A DNA stretch of 64,000 nt from an uncultured Candidatus Melainabacteria bacterium (lineage in GTDB: Bacteria; Cyanobacteriota; Vampirovibrionia; Gastranaerophilales; Gastranaerophilaceae): the NCBI GenBank assembly GCA_934717855.1, contig CAKUZI010000004.1, positions 124,001 to 188,000 of the forward strand, written 5' to 3'. Shown one piece after another: positions 62,345 through 64,000 of this stretch. Within the stretch, counting starts at the first letter, position 1. Every line of letters starts with the position of its first letter. The notes beneath the pieces were generated by a model. That model had not been told where the DNA came from. It did not search any database and worked only from the letters and a program-made list of their open reading frames with translations. A program made the position numbers and the translations under genes.

Positions 62345-63616
62345 TTAATATTGTAAGTCGCAAAAATGCTTGTCAAATTCAGGGAAAGAGATATTTACCC
62401 ATTCAAAATTGTTTATACAAATTGGCTTTTGGCAGATTGAGCCGGCTACGTATAAGCTCATTGCGAGTCTGTGATCGTGGTAAGTTTCGACTTCACAATC
62501 GCCTTGCAAAGGAGTTTTTCCGTTGATAGTAAAGCCATCAGGTGTTTCTTCGATGTCTGCTCCAAGTTTTTTAAGCTCAGTAACTACGGCTTTAATTCTG
62601 TCAGATTCTTTATTGCGAAGATCTTGTGCATCCTTTATAATCGTTGTTCCTTTGGCTTGAGTTGCAAGAACTGCGATAACCGGCAATTCATCGATTAGGC
62701 GAGGGATAATATCTCCCTCTATTGTGCATGATTTTAGGTCAGAATAAGAAATTTGAATATCTCCAACTTCTTCGCCGGAAGTAACCTTTTTATCCAGAAT
62801 TTCAATATTACCGCCCATTTTTTGAGCAACTTCAAGAATGCCTGTTCTTGTTTTGTTTAACCCAACGTTTTTTAAGATAATTTTTGAATTAGGAACAATT
62901 AGCCCTGCAACAATAAAATATGCAGCAGACGAAATATCTCCACAAATTTCTATTGTACGAGGTTCAAGTTCGGATTTTTCGATTGAGACTTTATTATTAT
63001 TGGTTGAAATATTTGCTCCCATATATTTGAGCATAATTTCTGTATGGTTGCGCGAAACATATGGTTCTGTAAAAGTAGTTATCCCATCTGTATTTAATCC
63101 TGCAAGAAGTACACAAGATTTTACTTGAGCAGAGGCAAGTTTTGATGTGTAATCTATTGCGTGTAGAGTTTTCCCTTGAATTTTTAGAGGAGCTTTATAA
63201 TCATTGGATACAATATTAGCTCCCATAAGAGAAAGCGGTTCAATTACACGTTTCATCGGACGTTTAGAAAGGCTTTCATCTCCAATTAAAACAGATGAAA
63301 AATTTTGAGTTGCTAAAATTCCGGACATAAGTCTCATTGTTGTTCCAGAGTTTCCGCAATCTAGGTAGTTTGTAGGGGCTGATAATTTTCCTGTGGAATA
63401 AATAATCAAATCTTCATTGAATTCTGCATTAATTCCAAGAGATTTGCAAACTTTTAAAGAAGACAAAGGATCTTGCCCTTTAGAAAAATTTTTAATAATA
63501 GATTTTCCATTTGCTAGTGAAGCAAACATGACAGCTCTATGTGAAATTGATTTGTCTGCCGGAATTGTAATAGAGCCGTTAAGCCCTTTATTTATCTTGT
63601 TTACTATTTTTTGCAT
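62345..63616 (-). CDS. aroA: 3-phosphoshikimate 1-carboxyvinyltransferase (EPSP synthase)
   Basis: This 423-aa enzyme joins shikimate 3-phosphate and PEP in aromatic amino acid synthesis. Signatures are GSITIPADKSISHRAVMFAS, LDCGNSGTTMRLMSGILA (the NSGT substrate site), VLIGDESLSKRPMKRV, SAQVKSCVLLAGL and, near the end, ELRNKESDRI-like DLRNKESDRIKAVVTEL with TYHDHRLAMSLYVAG. All catalytic segments are present. It starts at ATG 63616. It is divergent from tRNA-Ser and is probably monocistronic. Confidence 0.96.
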   Translation of the reverse strand: MQKIVNKINKGLNGSITIPADKSISHRAVMFASLANGKSIIKNFSKGQDPLSSLKVCKSLGINAEFNEDLIIYSTGKLSAPTNYLDCGNSGTTMRLMSGILATQNFSSVLIGDESLSKRPMKRVIEPLSLMGANIVSNDYKAPLKIQGKTLHAIDYTSKLASAQVKSCVLLAGLNTDGITTFTEPYVSRNHTEIMLKYMGANISTNNNKVSIEKSELEPRTIEICGDISSAAYFIVAGLIVPNSKIILKNVGLNKTRTGILEVAQKMGGNIEILDKKVTSGEEVGDIQISYSDLKSCTIEGDIIPRLIDELPVIAVLATQAKGTTIIKDAQDLRNKESDRIKAVVTELKKLGADIEETPDGFTINGKTPLQGDCEVETYHDHRLAMSLYVAGSICQKPICINNFEWVNISFPEFDKHFCDLQY

Positions 63617-63670
63617 AGGTTAATTTTAACATAAAATAAATGTTTGTGATAAGATTGAATTACGAACTAA

Positions 63671-63757
63671 AGAGAGGTGTCCGAGCGGTTTAAGGTGCAA
63701 TCTTGGAAAGGTTGTGTGGGAGCAATTCCACCGAGGGTTCGAATCCCTTCCTCTCTG
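63671..63757 (+). tRNA. tRNA-Ser (anticodon GGA)
   Basis: This is a class II tRNA with a long variable arm. The acceptor is AGAGAGG with CCTCTCT and discriminator G, the D arm starts GTCCGAGCGGTTTAAGG, and the anticodon loop is TTGGAAA (anticodon GGA). The variable arm is GTGTGGGAGCAATTCCACC and the T arm GAGGGTTCGAATCCCTT. CCA is not encoded. It reads UCC and UCU serine codons. Confidence 0.95.
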
Positions 63758-63801
63758 TGTTTAATTTTTTTACCTCTTGACAAGTGTTGTATAATTATAA
63801 T

Positions 63802-64000
63802 ATGAGCATGAAAAAGATATTCTGCTTAGTATTGTTGAGTATTTTATTTATACTGGCAGGAAATGTTAATACACTGGCTATAGAAAACGATGAAGACGAA
63901 TTGTTCAACAATCCTGTCACTATGCAAGATGGAATTTCTGTCTCTGTTTTTGATTGTGTTGCTTCTGCGTTTAAAAATAGTCCGCGCATCAGAAAACAAA
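63802..64000 (+). CDS. TolC-type outer-membrane protein, N-terminal fragment
   Basis: This gene is cut by the window end; 66 residues are visible. It has a signal peptide (SMKKIFCLVLLSILFILAG, cleavage near TLAIEN). The mature start is acidic and leads to VFDCVASAFKNSPRIRKQ, the typical first helix of outer-membrane efflux proteins (LxxAxxNSPxI). TTGACA and two overlapping TATAAT boxes lie just upstream (63777-63800), but with poor spacing. The TolC call rests on the first helix only. Confidence 0.6.
   Translation, partial: MSMKKIFCLVLLSILFILAGNVNTLAIENDEDELFNNPVTMQDGISVSVFDCVASAFKNSPRIRKQ

Overview
The window is AT-rich, densely packed bacterial chromosome from a Gram-negative-type (diderm) cell. 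Envelope genes support the diderm call: an MlaA-type protein, an MCE-domain protein, a TolC-type protein, a large autotransporter and a KdsC-like phosphatase. Several features fit the non-photosynthetic sister lineage of Cyanobacteria (Vampirovibrionia/Melainabacteria, probably the gut order Gastranaerophilales): two prepilin-like proteins with an (A)FTLSEVLITLGIIG leader, a long cyanobacterial-style NusB, and many large lineage-restricted proteins. This placement is inference; no rRNA or marker phylogeny is available here. No insertion sequence, integrase, phage module or CRISPR array was seen.

Layout. 1-10 kb: partial Na+/alanine symporter with a possible structured leader, a glycosyltransferase, a TPR protein, then a minus-strand envelope run (SpoIID-like, MurJ, Sua5/YrdC), a small membrane protein, an XRE regulator divergent from a prepilin-like gene, and cysS. 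10-20 kb: murein peptide amidase, ftsY, nusB, a TPR protein, two tandem secreted paralogs, a LipM-like octanoyltransferase, a 491-aa coiled-coil protein, a noncoding interval with a candidate small RNA, and a second prepilin-like gene whose start is split from its body by a 10-base homopolymer. 20-30 kb: lysC, TPR protein, KdsC-like phosphatase, histidine kinase, GNAT, a tandem TonB-C-like protein, a DMT transporter, an MlaA-alpha/beta-hydrolase fusion and tpiA. 30-38 kb: TPR protein, U32 peptidase, Pit phosphate transporter with its DUF47 partner, ABC-F ATPase, TSCPD protein. 38-48 kb: a 1860-aa autotransporter adhesin and two lineage-specific membrane proteins. 48-64 kb: PNP, MCE protein, upp, a 1392-aa GH13-like protein, ahcY, a sugar nucleotidyltransferase, three tRNAs, a second histidine kinase, two unknown proteins, aroA and the start of a TolC-type gene.

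Themes. Envelope building and lipid traffic recur (MurJ, SpoIID, amidase, MlaA-hydrolase, MCE, KdsC). So do surface structures (autotransporter, prepilins, TolC-like proteins) and core metabolism (lysC, aroA, tpiA, ahcY, punA, upp). The points most worth a second look are the poly-G tract in the second prepilin gene (phase switch or sequencing slip), the MlaA-hydrolase fusion, a 53-bp intergenic repeat with degenerate inverted arms, a GH13 protein with a roughly 520-residue insertion, and a possible N-terminal SFxG motif shared by unrelated proteins.
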